Origin: Hirundichthys speculiger
Taxonomy: Eukaryota > Chordata > Actinopteri > Beloniformes > Exocoetidae
DNA length: 64,000 nucleotides
Reading direction: 5' to 3'
Assembly (NCBI GenBank): GCA_018398805.1
Contig: JAGFBZ010000683.1
Location: forward strand, 186,001-250,000
Below are positions 45,688 through 58,717 of this stretch, piece after piece. The translations under genes and the position numbers were made by a program. The stretch's first letter is position 1; each line of letters begins with the position of its first letter. Below the pieces are notes generated by a model. That model had not been told where the DNA came from. It saw only the letters and a list, made by a program, of their open reading frames with translations, and made no database searches.

Positions 45688-47160
45688 CACATTTAAGGTG
45701 GACTGATAAGACGGAGTCGTCTTTGATAAGTAATTCATCTGTTTGGCCTGGTGGCAGTGCCTCGCTGCTTTCATGCCCCCCCCCCCCCTCTCTGCGTGGA
45801 CGCGAGGCCTTGGATGCCCCCCCCCCTCCCCGGGCTGAGTGTCTGTAGTCGTGGTCAACGGGGGGGCGTTGGATCTCTGGGCGCCGTTACGCCACTTCAT
45901 CTTTCTTTCTGGAGCTTCTTTCTAATTGGATCCACTCCCGTGTTGTCAAAGGAAAATAAATAAATAAAGTTTTCTTTTTTTTTTTTAAAGTCTGTAAGTC
46001 GCCCACCTGTCCCAACTTACAACTCGGGGCGAGATGGAGACGACGTCTGATGTGACCCTGAAAAGCTTCAGCTCTCCAGAGAGACGCCCCTCCTGTTGCT
46101 TCAGAGATAACTTCTATGTGCCCCCCTCTCTCCTCACCCCCCCCCCCCCCCCCCCGCTCGCGTTCCTGCGGTGCGATTCATTAACATGTTTGAGGTGGAC
46201 GTGGCGGGCCGCGGAGCAGCATCTGAATCAATGCCCTTGTCTCCCAATCTGCCCTTTATCATGTTAATATGATTTCCATTGATGGAACGCTTTTTCAAAA
46301 TGGCATCCATCTATGGTTTTACATATTGACTTTTTAATTCATGGCCCTCAGTGCTGCATCACTCTTGTTGTGCCGGCGCTGCAGGAACGCTCCCAGATCA
46401 GAGACGGATGTTCCTTGAGTGTGGAATTGACTTCAGGGCAGTGTTTTGTTTTATTTTTTTATTTTCTTTCTTTCTTTCTGTCGTCTTACTTGGCGGCGCT
46501 GCTGGAGCGAGTGTGTTTCTGTGTGTGCGCCTCCCTCTCAGCTGCCGTGTCCCTGATGGTGTTTGCAATCTCTTGTTAGGTCCAAAAGAAAAGAAAGGAA
46601 AAAAGCTAGTTTCATTTCACTAGGGCGATGACTAAGTTGGCTCTTTGCTAATGTTCTCAGCGAAGCACAATCTGGCCTCGATAGTAATAATGTTTACAGC
46701 TCCTCCCAGTAGCCAGCGGAGAATTGCCTGAACCTGTAACACTGCTATAACAGGAAATGAGAGTTTAATGCCCCGTAGAGCTGCGTCCTAACAGCACTAA
46801 AACATGTATTTTCTTATTTTTTTTAATACATATTATGAAGACAGAATAGCGTTGTGGTTATTTCAGCTCTTCTGCTTTTACACGTCCATTTCTTGGAGGG
46901 TTGAAGTTGTTTTCTTCTGCGTTTAATTCTCCTTTTTTTTTGGTCCCAGAAGAAGCTTTACAACGAAACTGACGCGTTGTGTAAATGTTTGATTTTAGAA
47001 AGAAGTAATAATAGAGAAAACATCCAAGGCAGAGGGTTTTTTAGTTTTAGTCAGGACAGTTTGAGTATATTCTGTAAAAAGAAATGAAAAAAAAAATCAC
47101 TTTCTTTGTGCTTGAGCCTTTTTTAAATGTAGAGGGTGCTGTGACATCACAGACCCAGAT
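44336..47160. other. Non-coding, partly enhancer-like; simple repeats
   Basis: The 45005-45420 and 46155-46345 parts are low-repeat and contain homeodomain-like words ('gcctaattattccgag', 'tatgattaattag'-type motifs), so conserved elements are possible. (CGG)n lies at 45655-45686, C runs at 45429-45436, 45778-45788 and 45818-45826, and 19 C at 46137-46155. The 120-codon frame at 44415-44777 has no family motif. Confidence 0.4.
45655..45686. repeat. (CGG)n microsatellite
   Basis: About 10 to 11 CGG units in tandem; it creates alanine or glycine runs in chance frames. Confidence 0.95.
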
Positions 47161-47163
47161 CAG

Positions 47164-47412
47164 TAGAGATGAGCGATTTTATCGATACTGCGATTTATAT
47201 CGATATCAATATATTGAACTAAAAGCATCAATTACACAATTAATCAATCAATTAATCAATTACACAGTGCAAATTGTTGCTTGCAAGCTTTTAAATGTGG
47301 GACATGGAGGTTTTGAAAGAAGCTTAGAATATTGATACCCGTGGCTGAAAAATCGATACCCGAAAAAATATCAATATATATCGCAGAATCGACAAAATCG
47401 ATGAGCTCTAAT
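47164..47412 (+). mobile_element. 'cgatac' MITE copy, internally shortened
   Basis: Begins 'tagagatgagcgattttatc', retains 'aaattgttgcttgcaagctt' and 'ggacatggaggtttt', and ends 'aaatcgatgagctctaat'. The left 150 bp of the family (the 'aaagggacaaag' part) is missing. The end motif 'cgatgagctctaat' recurs alone at 47559-47572 after a TA-rich spacer. Confidence 0.8.
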
Positions 47413-47427
47413 ATATATATCTATAAA

Positions 47428-47481
<54 letters not shown>

Positions 47482-47545
47482 GTGTGTATATATATATATG
47501 TGTGTGTGTGTATATATATGTATATTTACATATATACATGAATAT
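47409..47545. repeat. (TA)n-rich satellite
   Basis: Long TA runs at 47409-47475 followed by TATG/TGTG-mixed repeats up to about 47530. Confidence 0.9.
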
Positions 47546-47594
47546 TATATCGATAAAATCGATGAGCTCTAATACATACATATATATATGTATA

Positions 47595-48296
47595 TTGTGT
47601 TTGGGTACCGACTGGCGTGGTGATCGGCGACCTGGTCCTCTGGCCATCTCATCTCATCCCAGTGCTGCTGCCTCCATCTGTTTATGTTTATATATTGCAT
47701 CCTTTTGCTTGAAATCCTACCCTTCTCTTTTCTTAAACCCCCCCCCCCTCCTCCCCCTTCTCTCACACACCTCACCTACACCCCACCCGCACATTACTGA
47801 TACTCAAGAGCCTATCATGGCTCATTACGCTGACCACACGCCCAAGGGCCCTCCATAGCTCGCTTGCATTCACCCTACAACAATTCCACTACTTCTTTAT
47901 TATTATTTTTTACTTTTTCTGTGCTCTCCTCTCTCTGTCCTACATCCTCTTTCTGTCCTCCATCTTCTCTCTGTCCTACATCCTCTCTCTGTCCTGTCTC
48001 CCCTCTTTTCTTTCTCTACCCGGCTGGCCTTCGGCAGGAAGGTCCCCCCATATGAGCCAGGTCCTGCTCAAGGTTTCTTCCTCTTAAAGTGGAGTTTTTC
48101 CTTGCCACTGTTTGGTATAAAGGTTTTTTTTTCTCCCTACGTGGGAGTTTTTTACCTGCCATTATCATTGATTGGATTTAATTATATAATCTTAGTTGAT
48201 GATATTTGCTCGGGGGGTCATGCTCTGGGTCTCTGTAAAGCGCCTAGAGACAATTGTCATTGTAACAGACGCTATATAAATAAAATTGAATTGAAT
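47595..48296 (+). mobile_element. L2 (Maui-like) LINE 3' UTR
   Basis: Begins near 'taccgactggcgtggtgatc' with 'ggtcctctggcc', a typical L2 3' UTR segment. It continues through a 'ctctctgtcctacatc' tandem part, then 'caaggtttcttcctcttaaa', 'tttttccttgccactg', 'taaagcgcctagagacaatt' and 'gctatataaataaaattgaa'. No reverse-transcriptase sequence is included, so this is a 5'-truncated insertion. Confidence 0.8.
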
Positions 48297-48329
48297 TATA
48301 TATATATATGTATATTTACAATGTATATT

Positions 48330-48377
<48 letters not shown>

Positions 48378-48439
48378 TATATATATGTATATATATCTAT
48401 ATATATATAAATATATATATATATATTTTTTTTTTTTTT
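48296..48439. repeat. (TA)n-rich satellite and T run
   Basis: TA-rich repeats with ATG/TAC interruptions at 48296-48426, then a T run at 48427-48439. Confidence 0.92.
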
Positions 48440-48730
48440 AAAATTGATTCTGCGATATATATCGATATTCTAAGCTTCTTTCTAAACCCCCATGTCCCAG
48501 ATTTAAAAGCTGGCAAGCAACAATTTGCACTGTGTAACTGATTAATTGATTGATTAATTGTGTAATTGATGCTTTTAGTTCAATAAATTCAAACAAAGTC
48601 ACAAGATGTCACCAAAATCACTTTGTCCCTTTAAAGTCTTTCAGAAAATGATGCAAATGTCGATATGTATCGTATTGTGAGCTGAATATCGTGTATCGTA
48701 TCGTGAGATTAGCGTATCGATACAGCCCTA
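48440..48730 (-). mobile_element. 'cgatac' MITE copy, minus orientation
   Basis: From 'aaattgattctgcgatatat' through 'gcaagcaacaatttgcactg' and 'gtcaccaaaatcactttgtc' to 'gcgtatcgatacagcccta', it covers most of the family reversed relative to 11164-11604. It faces the plus-oriented copy at 47164-47412 across the L2 tail and TA satellites. Confidence 0.85.
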
Positions 48731-50088
48731 TGGACCAGAGTGAAATAGTCTCATCTTCCTGTATTTTATCTCCATCCAGTTTTCACGTCTGTCACACGTT
48801 GGATGTGGGACGTGCAAAGCTTCGCCACTAATTTCAAAAGAGGTGCGCAGAAAGGGGGGCGGGGCCGAGACGCATCACCTGATCGGACCTGCTGCGGTAT
48901 TCTAACAAAAATATCATCACGGACGTTTAATCGGGGCCTTGGGAAGGTCCTGCGTGAGCTTTAGGAGAAGAAGAAGAAGGAAAAGAAGCGTCATACGTCT
49001 GATTTAATGTCGCCGTTGTACGGGGGAGCGTCAACGCCGGACCGGTTCGATTTCCTGCTTCTGCATCATGTGAAGCTGCGGCGGCTGCAGCTGGCAGACA
49101 CAAGTGGCCACTCACCGGCATTTAAGCATCGATTTTCAGGGATTTTTATCCTCTTTTCAATCAGTTACAACAGATTTGGAGCCTCGGTGCGTCACATAAA
49201 CACCATAATCACTTAGATATTTTGTTGGGTCGGTGATAAACATCGCTCCGGCGAGTTTTTCTTTGAAAAGCCTCCGTGGCGCTGCCACTTTATAAAGAAT
49301 ATCAGCGTAAAACGACTGCAGGTGAGCCGGTTGTTTTCCAGTGATGTTAACAGCTTTAGAGCTGCCTTTTTGGAACAAAGTATGTGAAAGTTGTGACATC
49401 GATAACACACGTTACAGAAAATGATGAATAGTTATTTCTTATGTTTGAAGACGAGTCTCTCAAGAACTAAGTTCTCTTTTCCTCCTCAATCCTGATTTCC
49501 CTCGAGACGAAACCACCAATTTATACGAACCGGTCCGTGTGACAGTGATGATCATCATCAATACAGAGTCCCACGACGCTCGTGTTGCCCGTGAGTGAGA
49601 GTGGGCGGGGCCTGTTTGTCAGGAAGTACCGTTTATACGCTCATCAGTTAGCGTGACCCGTGACGAATCACTTACAAAATACGCGTTTAAAGACAACTTA
49701 AGAGTTTCATCACATTTAATATTTCTTTAAAAAAAAAAAAAAGTGTGATAACTGTGTTACCTGAAGTGCGGCTGTGTGCGACCAACAAGAAGCTTCTGGA
49801 ACGTTAGAGCGGCTGTATATATTAATGTAAAATCAGAAACTCCTCTTCCTGCTCCAGCGCTCGTGCACAAGTAATTAGCCGCCCCACGGGGAGGTCGGGC
49901 GCTCGGCTCCTCCGGTGCAGCTCTGCCAACATGGTGGGGGGGTGAGGGGGGGTGGCAGCAGTTGATCGCTGAGAAGCTCAATGACACAAGTAAACAGATA
50001 ATTTCGCAAGACTGCTGGACTGAGACCCATTAGATCTTTTTTTTTTCCTTTTTTTTTCTTTCATTTTGCACCAAAATGAAACTTATAG
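48731..50088. other. Non-coding, no gene recognised
   Basis: Unique apart from the 48-bp segment at 48748-48795 shared with 44152-44199. T runs lie at about 50038-50048. No gene seen. Confidence 0.5.
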
Positions 50089-50089
50089 G

Positions 50090-50841
50090 TATGGAGCCCC
50101 ATTTGGGTCATAATTCAATGAATAAATTAGTCTATTATTATGAAATACAGGCGTTTATTATTATGAAATACGTATCCATTATTATGAAATATTTCCCATT
50201 ATTATGAAATACATGTTTATTATTTTGAAATATATTTGTATTATTATTTTATCTTAGTTTAATGCATAATAGTTTATTTCAGAATGGCTTTTTTATCTAA
50301 GAATGAGCTTTTACATAGTTGCTTCGTTTTTCATAAGAATGAGCTTTTACATAATAAAGACATTTTGCCAGTGGGCGGGACCAGTGGTTGACCTGCACTC
50401 TCATTGGCTGATCCTCCTCGATTCTACGCTCTGACATCGGCTAGTTGGCTACCTCTCGGAGTAAGTCAGAAAAGGATCTTTCTCCTGCCGCCATGCCGTC
50501 AAAATCAAGTTTTCTCTACATTTCGCGCTACATTTCTTAGTCGATGTCAACTTTTAACCGTAAACTGAGGTGCATTCTGCCACCTACTGGCCTGGAGAAT
50601 ATACATTGCACCTCTCGCCCACTATCGATATTCACTGTTCTGTTGCTTATGCCTGAATGAAAGAGCAGCCAATCACATTAATGGCTCCGCCCTCTCTGCT
50701 GTGATTGACACACAAATCATTCTTATGAAAAACGAAACCATTATTATAATAATGGGAAATATTTCATAATAATAAACGCCTGTATTTCATAATAATAGAC
50801 TTATTTATTTATTGAATTATGACCCAAACCGGGCTCCATAT
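50090..50841. mobile_element. DNA element with about 80-bp terminal inverted repeats
   Basis: The left 'tatggagccccatttgggtc' continues with 'ataattcaatgaataaatta' and 'attattatgaaatacaggcg'. The right is its inverse ('cgcctgtatttcataataat', 'tattgaattatgaccc', 'aaccgggctccata'). 'attatgaaata' is repeated within each arm. Also inside are paired 'aagaatgagcttttacata' segments. No transposase; superfamily unknown because no clean TSD is visible. Confidence 0.85.
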
Positions 50842-51168
50842 AAAGGATGTAGTTTCCATGATTTTGTGGTAAATGTCACAAAACCGGAAAAAACTTGAAA
50901 GTATTTTTTTTTTTTAGAGGAGTTGGAGATGTTGCGTCTCTTTGCTGAGATAAAAGAAAAAAATAAAACCATGACTTTAGCAACTTTTTTTCCCCCTTTC
51001 TCTCATCTAAAAGGACCCACAGGTGAGGAGCACACCTGGAGGACGAGCATCAATCTGACACCTTTCTATTGTCAGAGTGAGCACTTCACCTCCTCAGCTT
51101 CAGTTCAGACACTAAATTATCGGCTTATATCGTTTTATTTTTCCCGCTCACATGTTCATGAGCTGTTT
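50842..51168. other. Non-coding, no gene recognised
   Basis: Short unique stretch. The 92-codon frame at 50923-51201 has no domain. Confidence 0.5.
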
Positions 51169-51169
51169 G

Positions 51170-51453
51170 CTCATGTTGGACATGTTGGAGTTAGTTTGTA
51201 GAGGTTTTTCTGAAGTCCCATCAATTCTGAAAATCGTCTTGATGTCTCAGTCTCAGTTATCGTTGTGGGTGACGACGAAATGCATTATGGGAGATGCAGT
51301 TTATTGTCAATATGCGCTTTAAAGCAGCGTAAACCTATTTTAATTCTGAACATATTGATTTAAAATGTAAGCCAATAATGCACAAGCTCTCGAGGGCCAC
51401 ATAAAATGACGTGGCGGGCCACATTTGGCCCGCGGGCCTTGTGTTTGACACAT
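51170..51453 (-). mobile_element. Terminal fragment of a hAT-type element
   Basis: Read on the minus strand it starts 'gatgtgtcaaacacaaggcc' with 'cgcgggccaaatgtggcccg', followed by 'ttatgtggccctcgagagct' and 'gaaatgcattatggga'-type sequence on the other strand. The same order occurs in plus orientation at 62781-63060. The rest of the element is missing. Confidence 0.8.
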
Positions 51454-54400
51454 CAGAAACCGCTCTATCTGCTCAGGGTCATAAGAGGGACGCCGTCCAC
51501 TAAATTAAAACGCCGTCTTCCGTATTTCGTCCACACAGCTGGTCCTCCAGAAGCAGATCTCCTCCCTCTTGTCACATTTCCTCGGTGAAGTGGGCATAAC
51601 GTGAAGTGGGCGTCCGCGGACGCGCCTAATGTGGCTAGGAAGTGCGTCGGTTCGGATAAATGCGCCCGGAAGCCGAGTGGACGTAAAGTTTAATTGCGTA
51701 ATAGCTACACAGTTGTCCGGCGCTTCTGAGAGATAACCGACTCACCAGACGAACCGCTCTGCACCGCCAACCGCGAGCGATAGTTGCGACGCTCACATGA
51801 GCGATTAAAACGAGGGCGAAGCCGCTGCCAATGCACCGGCGTTTTAAAACGGGCCGAAACCTTCCAATCGCAGGCGCGCGTCCCACCGTAAAACCGTCTC
51901 AATTACAGCTGCGGCAGAAAGCAGCCAATGGCGTTCGCCCCGGCGTCGGCTGTTGACACTGAACTTCAGCCGTGTGCGTCTGGGGCTCGTCGACGGAGAG
52001 CCGTGCAGATCTATGTTGAGCTCGGTGATTAAGCAGCGGCTCTTCTCTCCGTTTCAAACGACAGGCTGCCAGGGACTTTGGTTTTAAATTGTGCAATTAG
52101 TGATCTGGCACGCTTTGCTTGGCTTCAGTCGCGCTCAAATCCCAGTCCAGGGCCGCGGCGAAGCGCAGTCGACAACATATACTCCAGGAGCATTTGTCAG
52201 ACAAATTCATCTGAGCCTCCACTTCCGTTTTGCTCTCTGAGCACACAAACCTCCCCGAAATGTCAGCCAGAGTATTTACTGTCTCGCTGGTGGGTAAACA
52301 GTGGTGATCCACATTAGGTGGACCAGATTTACTGGGATTCTTCTCAATCAGAGCACATAATAACTCACTGTTTGTTTGTTTGTTGTTGTTTTTTTTTGTT
52401 TTTTTTATACCAACGAACCAAATTATGTTGAGTATGCACGGTTCTCTGCCAAAAGTTGAGCTGCTCCTTACACCCGCTGTATTAAACATGATCTATTTCC
52501 CTGCAGTCATAAATCATAGATATATTTACATTTCCAACTAGGACTGCTGTAATAAATCTGCACGTTCTCGTTTGGGTTTACTGCAGAAAATATATGAATT
52601 AGGTTACTCGTTTTTTTGGTTGCGTAAACCACAAAACCGGCCACCTCTTGATCATAATCTCGGTCCAGCAGTCCAAAACCGGCTTATATAACGTAATTAT
52701 CACCGCGCTATATAAATAACCTAAGTCTGAATAATATTGGGAACAGCTTAGATAATAGTCTTAATATTTAATTTTCCCCTTTGAAGTTGTGGCTGGGTAC
52801 ATTAAAAAGTTCAAGAAAAATATGGTAAAACTTGTCATCACCACCAAGATTTATTTGAGCATGTATTTTTAATGGACTCTTGTAGGAGTGGAGTCTCCAC
52901 AGCTCCGAGAGCTGCTTTCATTTCAGCGGCGGTTTGTTTCATGTCTAAAGCAGAGCATCAGGAGTCGAGAATCTGACCAGCTGGGATTTAATGTGCCTTG
53001 CTGAGAGATGAAAACTTGCTAAGTTGCAGAAAAAAAAAAAAAAAAAAAAATCTGAATTACAAGTACCCCCTCTGCTCCCCCCCCTCCCCCCCCCCCTCCC
53101 CCTCCTCCACATGCATCCAGAAGTACAGCTGGATACTAAATTTCACTTTTCCGGTTTGGCGGAGGCGACAGTCATCTGCAGAAATGGAAATATGTGCCGT
53201 TTATCACCGCTGTATTTGCTGCGGTAATTAACTTTTTAATGCTGGGAATTCTGATATTTATTACAAATTAGCATTGTTTTTGCGTCTGACGCATCACACT
53301 GCTAACCCCCCCCCCTCTTTGTCTCCGTCACAGGGGGCGGGGCCTGTCGCGGCGAGCGGACGCGGGATGTTCTAACATTCACGCACGGCAGATCCAAGTT
53401 TCAGGCGGTGGAAAAGTAATAAAATGGCAGAAATCACTGCCTGTAGTTTATGTTCCAATTTTTAGTCCGGGCATTCGAATGTATGAGGGTGATTTCACTG
53501 ATGATCACTTCTCTCCCCCAGGAACAGGCGCTGTAAATGTTAACAGCACAGACTGAAATCTTATCTATCTGCCTTTATATGTTTCTGCTCTTTAATATGC
53601 TTTAACCCGTCGTGACGAGCAGGGATGGCGGCCACGCCGCCGTCGCTCCTCAGACATATTTGAGGAACTTTTGAAAACTTACTACCTTGCTCTTTTGTTG
53701 GAGTAAATTTTCTAAACATTTCCTACGTTTACTGGAAAACTGGAGAAAATAAGATTATGTCAACAATAATATTATAATATATTTTATTTTATAAATATAT
53801 TATATTTATTTTCAGATACATAGATTCATGATAGTGTTAAAATTGTCTCTGCTTTAAAAGACTGTTTTGACATTACTGGAATGAATCAATAAATGAATGA
53901 ATGAATATATCAGTTATGGAAGTATGGAAGCCTGTAGAGGCCAATATAAAAAAAAAAATCATCATAAGGTTTAATTATAATTTATAGTTGCAATTTGCAC
54001 CACAAGAAAATTATAATATAATATAATATAATAAAGAAAGGAAATATTAAGCAGTTTTATTGTGGGATGAGTGAAAAAAAAAAATCAGAAGCTTCAGTCC
54101 ATTTCTCAATAAAGAAAACTCATATTTGAAAACAGATAAATAGCTAAATGAATAAAACAACCCAAAGTATTTGGTGTGATGGACACGTGACGGCTGATCC
54201 GAGTGATGATGGATGTGGACGATGGAGCTGTGCAGAAATCACGGAGGTGCTAACAGGTGCAACCTCTCCGTAGAGTCCGGGTATTAGTGGCCTTGGTTTC
54301 TGAAACAGGCTTGAATCAACGCTCTCCTTCGGTCCAAGTTATCTCCTCACCTGGAGCAGAAAAAAAAAAGAGTTTCCCTCATGTCAGGAGTTTCTGCACC

Positions 54401-55890
54401 AACCCCCCAACGTTCATCTGAAGGCTGTGATCCAGCCTTGATCGATAGACCGGGGCCGGTTGATCGATCGGGGGCGGATCGCGGTCGGCGTATCATTGTC
54501 TTCCACGATTCAGCCGACGGTCTCGGATCTGGAAAACAAGGCTGAATGTTTTTCAGCTGTGAGTTTGCAACCGTTATAAATAAGTAAATAGGTAATCGAT
54601 TTTTAAGGTTAAAAATAACAACATGGGGAGCTTTTACTGCCACAGAACGACAGAAACCATAAGGTTAAAACGCTGTAAAGCGTTAGTTGGAAAATGTTGA
54701 CGAAGAAACAGAAAATTTGGCAACGTTTGAACGTTTTCCACTCTGGTGACGGAGGAAACATGCGATTCAGCGTTGAATATACTTTTACGTGAGTTGTTGA
54801 GCATTTCTGTTGAGGTTTCGCAGTAACGCGTGCTCGTGAGGATGCTACAGTCCGCATGATTAATCTCTTAAAGCTTTCAAATCACTGCATTAAACATAAG
54901 AAATCGGAAAGTTCGAGCCAACACAGAGAAACAGTAATTATTCATCCTTGGGTGTGGTGTAAAATAATACTGTGGGTTTGCACAGTAAGTACTTACGCTG
55001 TTGATACTGGTCGACTTTTTCTGCTGATTCAAATCCACTTTTACCCAACTATAATTTTTTACACAAGACTTCTGCTTATCCAGCACTCTCCACCAGGTTG
55101 CATTGTGCTGCTGCTGCTGCTGACCGCACTGCGTTTGTGCCAAATTATTTGCTGTTGAACAAAGAACTCGTCCCGAGTAACACAAAGAGCGAAGTTGAGA
55201 TGTGAGATAATTAGCTAATTAACTTGTTGAGTAATAAAAACAGTAATAATTGAGTGTTGAATATCGGTTGCGAGCGTCGGTTGCACAAACGGCACGGTGG
55301 AATCCAAGCAGGTGTTTGTTGTTTGGTTCTTCTTTTTTGGTCATGACATCATCTGTTAGTCAACTGGCCGTGTACGACGATGCAATATCCAGAGGTGGAT
55401 TTGTGGGTAATTGAGAAACGCCGGCGTGTGTTTCGGTCCCGCCGCGGCTGTTTGCTCGTCTCCCAAAGCAAACGCAGCAATTACAGGCGCCGTCAGTCAC
55501 TGTCAGACGCGGCATCAGTGATCAATCCAGCTCATTGGGCTCAAGACATTAGACATGAACATATATGAAGGGAGTTAACCCCCCCCCCCCCCCCCCCCCA
55601 CCTGCTGTTCATTCAGCTTCCCTCTCTGGTAGCGACGTCTGCACGTTCAAACTGAGACTCGTCATCCATCTGCATGACATCTAAAACCCGTGCGGCGCAC
55701 AACAATCGTCGTCGTTGTGTGTTCTTGGTTGTCATCAGTTAATATCTCTACCGTACGGCAGATGATTAAAAAAATAAAGAAGATAAAATCATGTAGGTAG
55801 AAGCAAGCTAAGACGTTCAACGAAATGTAATATCCTCTTGATTCAGTCGCCTGCAGGAGCTGTTGAATCAGTACGTTGATGTCATCTTTA
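51454..55890. other. Non-coding, no gene recognised
   Basis: Mixed unique sequence. CpG-rich around 51600-52050, C/A runs at 53029-53050 and 53079-53101, AT-rich at 53750-54130 and a 21-base C run at 55579-55599. (CTG)n-like at 55107-55122. No protein family signature in any frame I checked. Confidence 0.5.
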
Positions 55891-55892
55891 TA

Positions 55893-57006
55893 TTATGCAA
55901 GTTAACGTGTTATTATCGCATTAACGCATTAATTCATTAACGCCAACATTTATTTTATCGCGCGTTAACGCATGTTGCTCACATGCTTTTGTTTTGAAAA
56001 GTCTGTTACCGGCTGTATACAGGAAACATAAGGAAAAGCTAAAACAGACATGGAGAACGGTAAAAATCCGTGAACTTTACAGTTCAGGTAGCAACTCAGG
56101 TAGCAATATTAACAATTCTGTCTGAAAAGAAAATTCTGGACCGCAACCAACTTTGTGGTCATTCCTCCATGTTCCATCAGATCTGCTCCATGTGTTCACT
56201 GTCCTGCTGTTCTCTAGCTGGTTACTGCAGTGCGGCTCCATCTAGTGGCTCAGATGTGTAACGACAACAGAAAGTCCAGTCCTCCATTATAAAACAAATT
56301 GAGTTCTGTGGCCTGTTCTTTAATTTCATATTTTTGATCCAAGTTTAAAATTGAAAAATAAAAAAAAACAGGCATTTTTTTTGTTTTTTTGTGTTAGATT
56401 AAAAAACGTAATAAAATGTCACTTTTTAAAAATTTAAATTTTTGATTGACAATTGAAAATGGAAAGAATGATTGATACACGGATTGGTAAAGTTACTGAA
56501 CTTTAACATGGACATTTTCATTTTAAAGTTCTCCCAGACGGAGGATTCAACAGAAACAAGGTTATTTGTAACAACTGACAAGTTGAACTCCCCGTTAAAA
56601 GTTTCTGCTGTTACCTCAGAAATTACCTGTTTTAATGTTCTGATTGTGCTGAGACACAAACATTTTGTTGGATTTTGTTTGTAGACGTTTTATTTTTATT
56701 TTTCATAAAAACAGGATGACTTTAATGCCCTGGCAGTGGCAATAAGCTTTATTTTATTTTACATTTTTTTAAGATGAGATTTACACTAAATATGTGTTAC
56801 TGGCAAGTGCTGATGTTAAAAGTGTTTGAACAACAAATGTTATGGCACTTTAGTTCATATGGCAGCAGAACATTTAAATAAAAGTGACCTTTACACTACT
56901 TTTGAATTCATTATTTGATTTTGCATATATGATGCAATTAATCGCGAATAATCAGGGAAATCAATTGATTAATCACGATTAAAATTTTTAATCGTTGCCC
57001 AGCCCT
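55893..57006 (-). mobile_element. 1.1-kb non-autonomous DNA element, copy A
   Basis: Ends in 'aatcgttgcccagccct' at 57006, the inverse of 'agggctgggcaacgatt'. Its other end ('gcaagttaacgtgtta') is cut just inside the expected terminus. It shares with 58718-59755 the 'attaacgc' words, 'catgcttttgttttgaaaag', 'ctgttctctagctggttact' and 'cagtggcaataagctt' segments, in opposite orientation. No transposase. The ends suggest a hAT-like family, unproven. Confidence 0.85.
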
Positions 57007-58717
57007 TCTTTATTTCCATCCCCGTGGATGACCTTTGACCCGGCATCGGTCCAGTTCTTAGAGGTTTGCAGTCATTTGTTCGGTCCAGTGTTTGTTCCTG
57101 GTAACCAGTCAAGTCTTATTCCATCAGACTGCTTCTAACTCGACTCCCTGCCAACTCAGATTGGTAGAGTTTGGGTTGCAGTTCCTCTGAGCGCCGCATG
57201 AATCCGACCTCAGTGTGAACTCCTGGTAAGACATTTTCCACTTGTGAATGTTCTGGAGGTGTCCTGCTTCCCTGAGATAAGTACCGGAGCCTTTCCTCGT
57301 TGGCCAACCCAAAGTATCTGGACCAGATACTGCAGATCTGCAGCTGCAGATCCTCCTATTTCTTTTAGAATGAATACATTTATAAATATATAATGAACTT
57401 TACAGCTGTAACAGTTACTTTTAGCTCAACTGGGAGCTGGAAGAGCATTGTTAAAGTCAGTAAAGTGCAGTCAAACATGAGCATGTGTTCTCGCGGTACA
57501 TCATCTGTGCCTTCTGGATGAACGACACTCAGCTAATGCATCCCAAACAACAGTAAATCCTTCCTCCGCAAACAAGCTCTGTGCTGCTTGTGCAAATAAC
57601 TGATTATCAATTATGAATATGAAACCTCCTTCCACAGTGCAGCCGCGCAACAATCAACCAAAAAGAAGGACAAAGCCAAAGCACTCCCGTGGACCGAACG
57701 CACTTAGATTAAGCCGTATAAATCATGTAACGCTACACTTTGATATAATTAACTGAAGAATAAATAGCGATCAGCGTCGATAAAGGAAGGCGACGCGGAG
57801 ATGCAGCTCGTACACAAACATTCAAAGGTCTGGACCTCGGCGCGAGATGCTTTTTCTTTCAAACATGCGGTTTATAATCACAGAAAATAAAACACTGCAA
57901 GGCAAACGTTGCTTTCGAGATGGTTGCTGTACTTAGTTGGCTTTATTTTACAATATTTTACACTTACTAAGCTCAGTTTCTTTGCTTCTGTAACAAAGAT
58001 CGGGCCACATTAACGTATTGAACTCTCATTTATAGATTCAACCCCTATCAGATCTGAGATCAAATAAACCTAGAATTAACCCGAATAGATGTGAAGCTTC
58101 TTATGGTCTGCATGAATCATTGATGAACACTTGCCCCAAATTCTTTTTTTTTTTCACGCCAAAGCCAAAAAATCTGTCATTAATCACCCAGTCAAACATA
58201 AATGATTAACGCAACCACTTGGTATATAAAATTGGCTTTTATAATCGTTAAATGAGGAGTTGTGGTTCATCTCTGAAGACGGTGGGATTGTGTCTGCTCA
58301 TTTTCTAGTTGGCGCAGAAGAAAGTTGACAAAACATCTCGATTGAAATGGTCGCTTCACAGGTTCGTGTTATTGCGTAACTCGTGTGAGAGCAAAGATAG
58401 ACGCAGCGCAGTCGGTCAAGGAGGCACGGAGGACTTCTCTTCGTTTTAAAATATCAGTTCCAAACGAATTTAAAAGAATATATGAAGCATTGTCGAGCTG
58501 AAAGGATCCCTCCATCCCTAAAAGACTCAAAACAACTCTAAACAGGAGGATTACGGAGCGATGACAAAGGTAAATCTTAGCGTCGTAAAAGCATTTGACC
58601 TCCACCGCCTACTGAGGGAGCCAGAGTGCAGAGGTTCCTCTGTGCTGCTTTGAATTAACTCACATGAAATTCCAATAAACATAGAAACCCAGGAAGTTTT
58701 TTTTTTTTTTTTTCGTC
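57007..58717. other. Spacer between two inverted element copies, no gene recognised
   Basis: Unique sequence of about 1.7 kb. No convincing reading frame or repeat. Confidence 0.5.

Noticed and set aside
47332..47858. Tyr/Ile-rich frames across TA repeats
   Set aside because: Translation of (TA)n satellite and L2 3' UTR.
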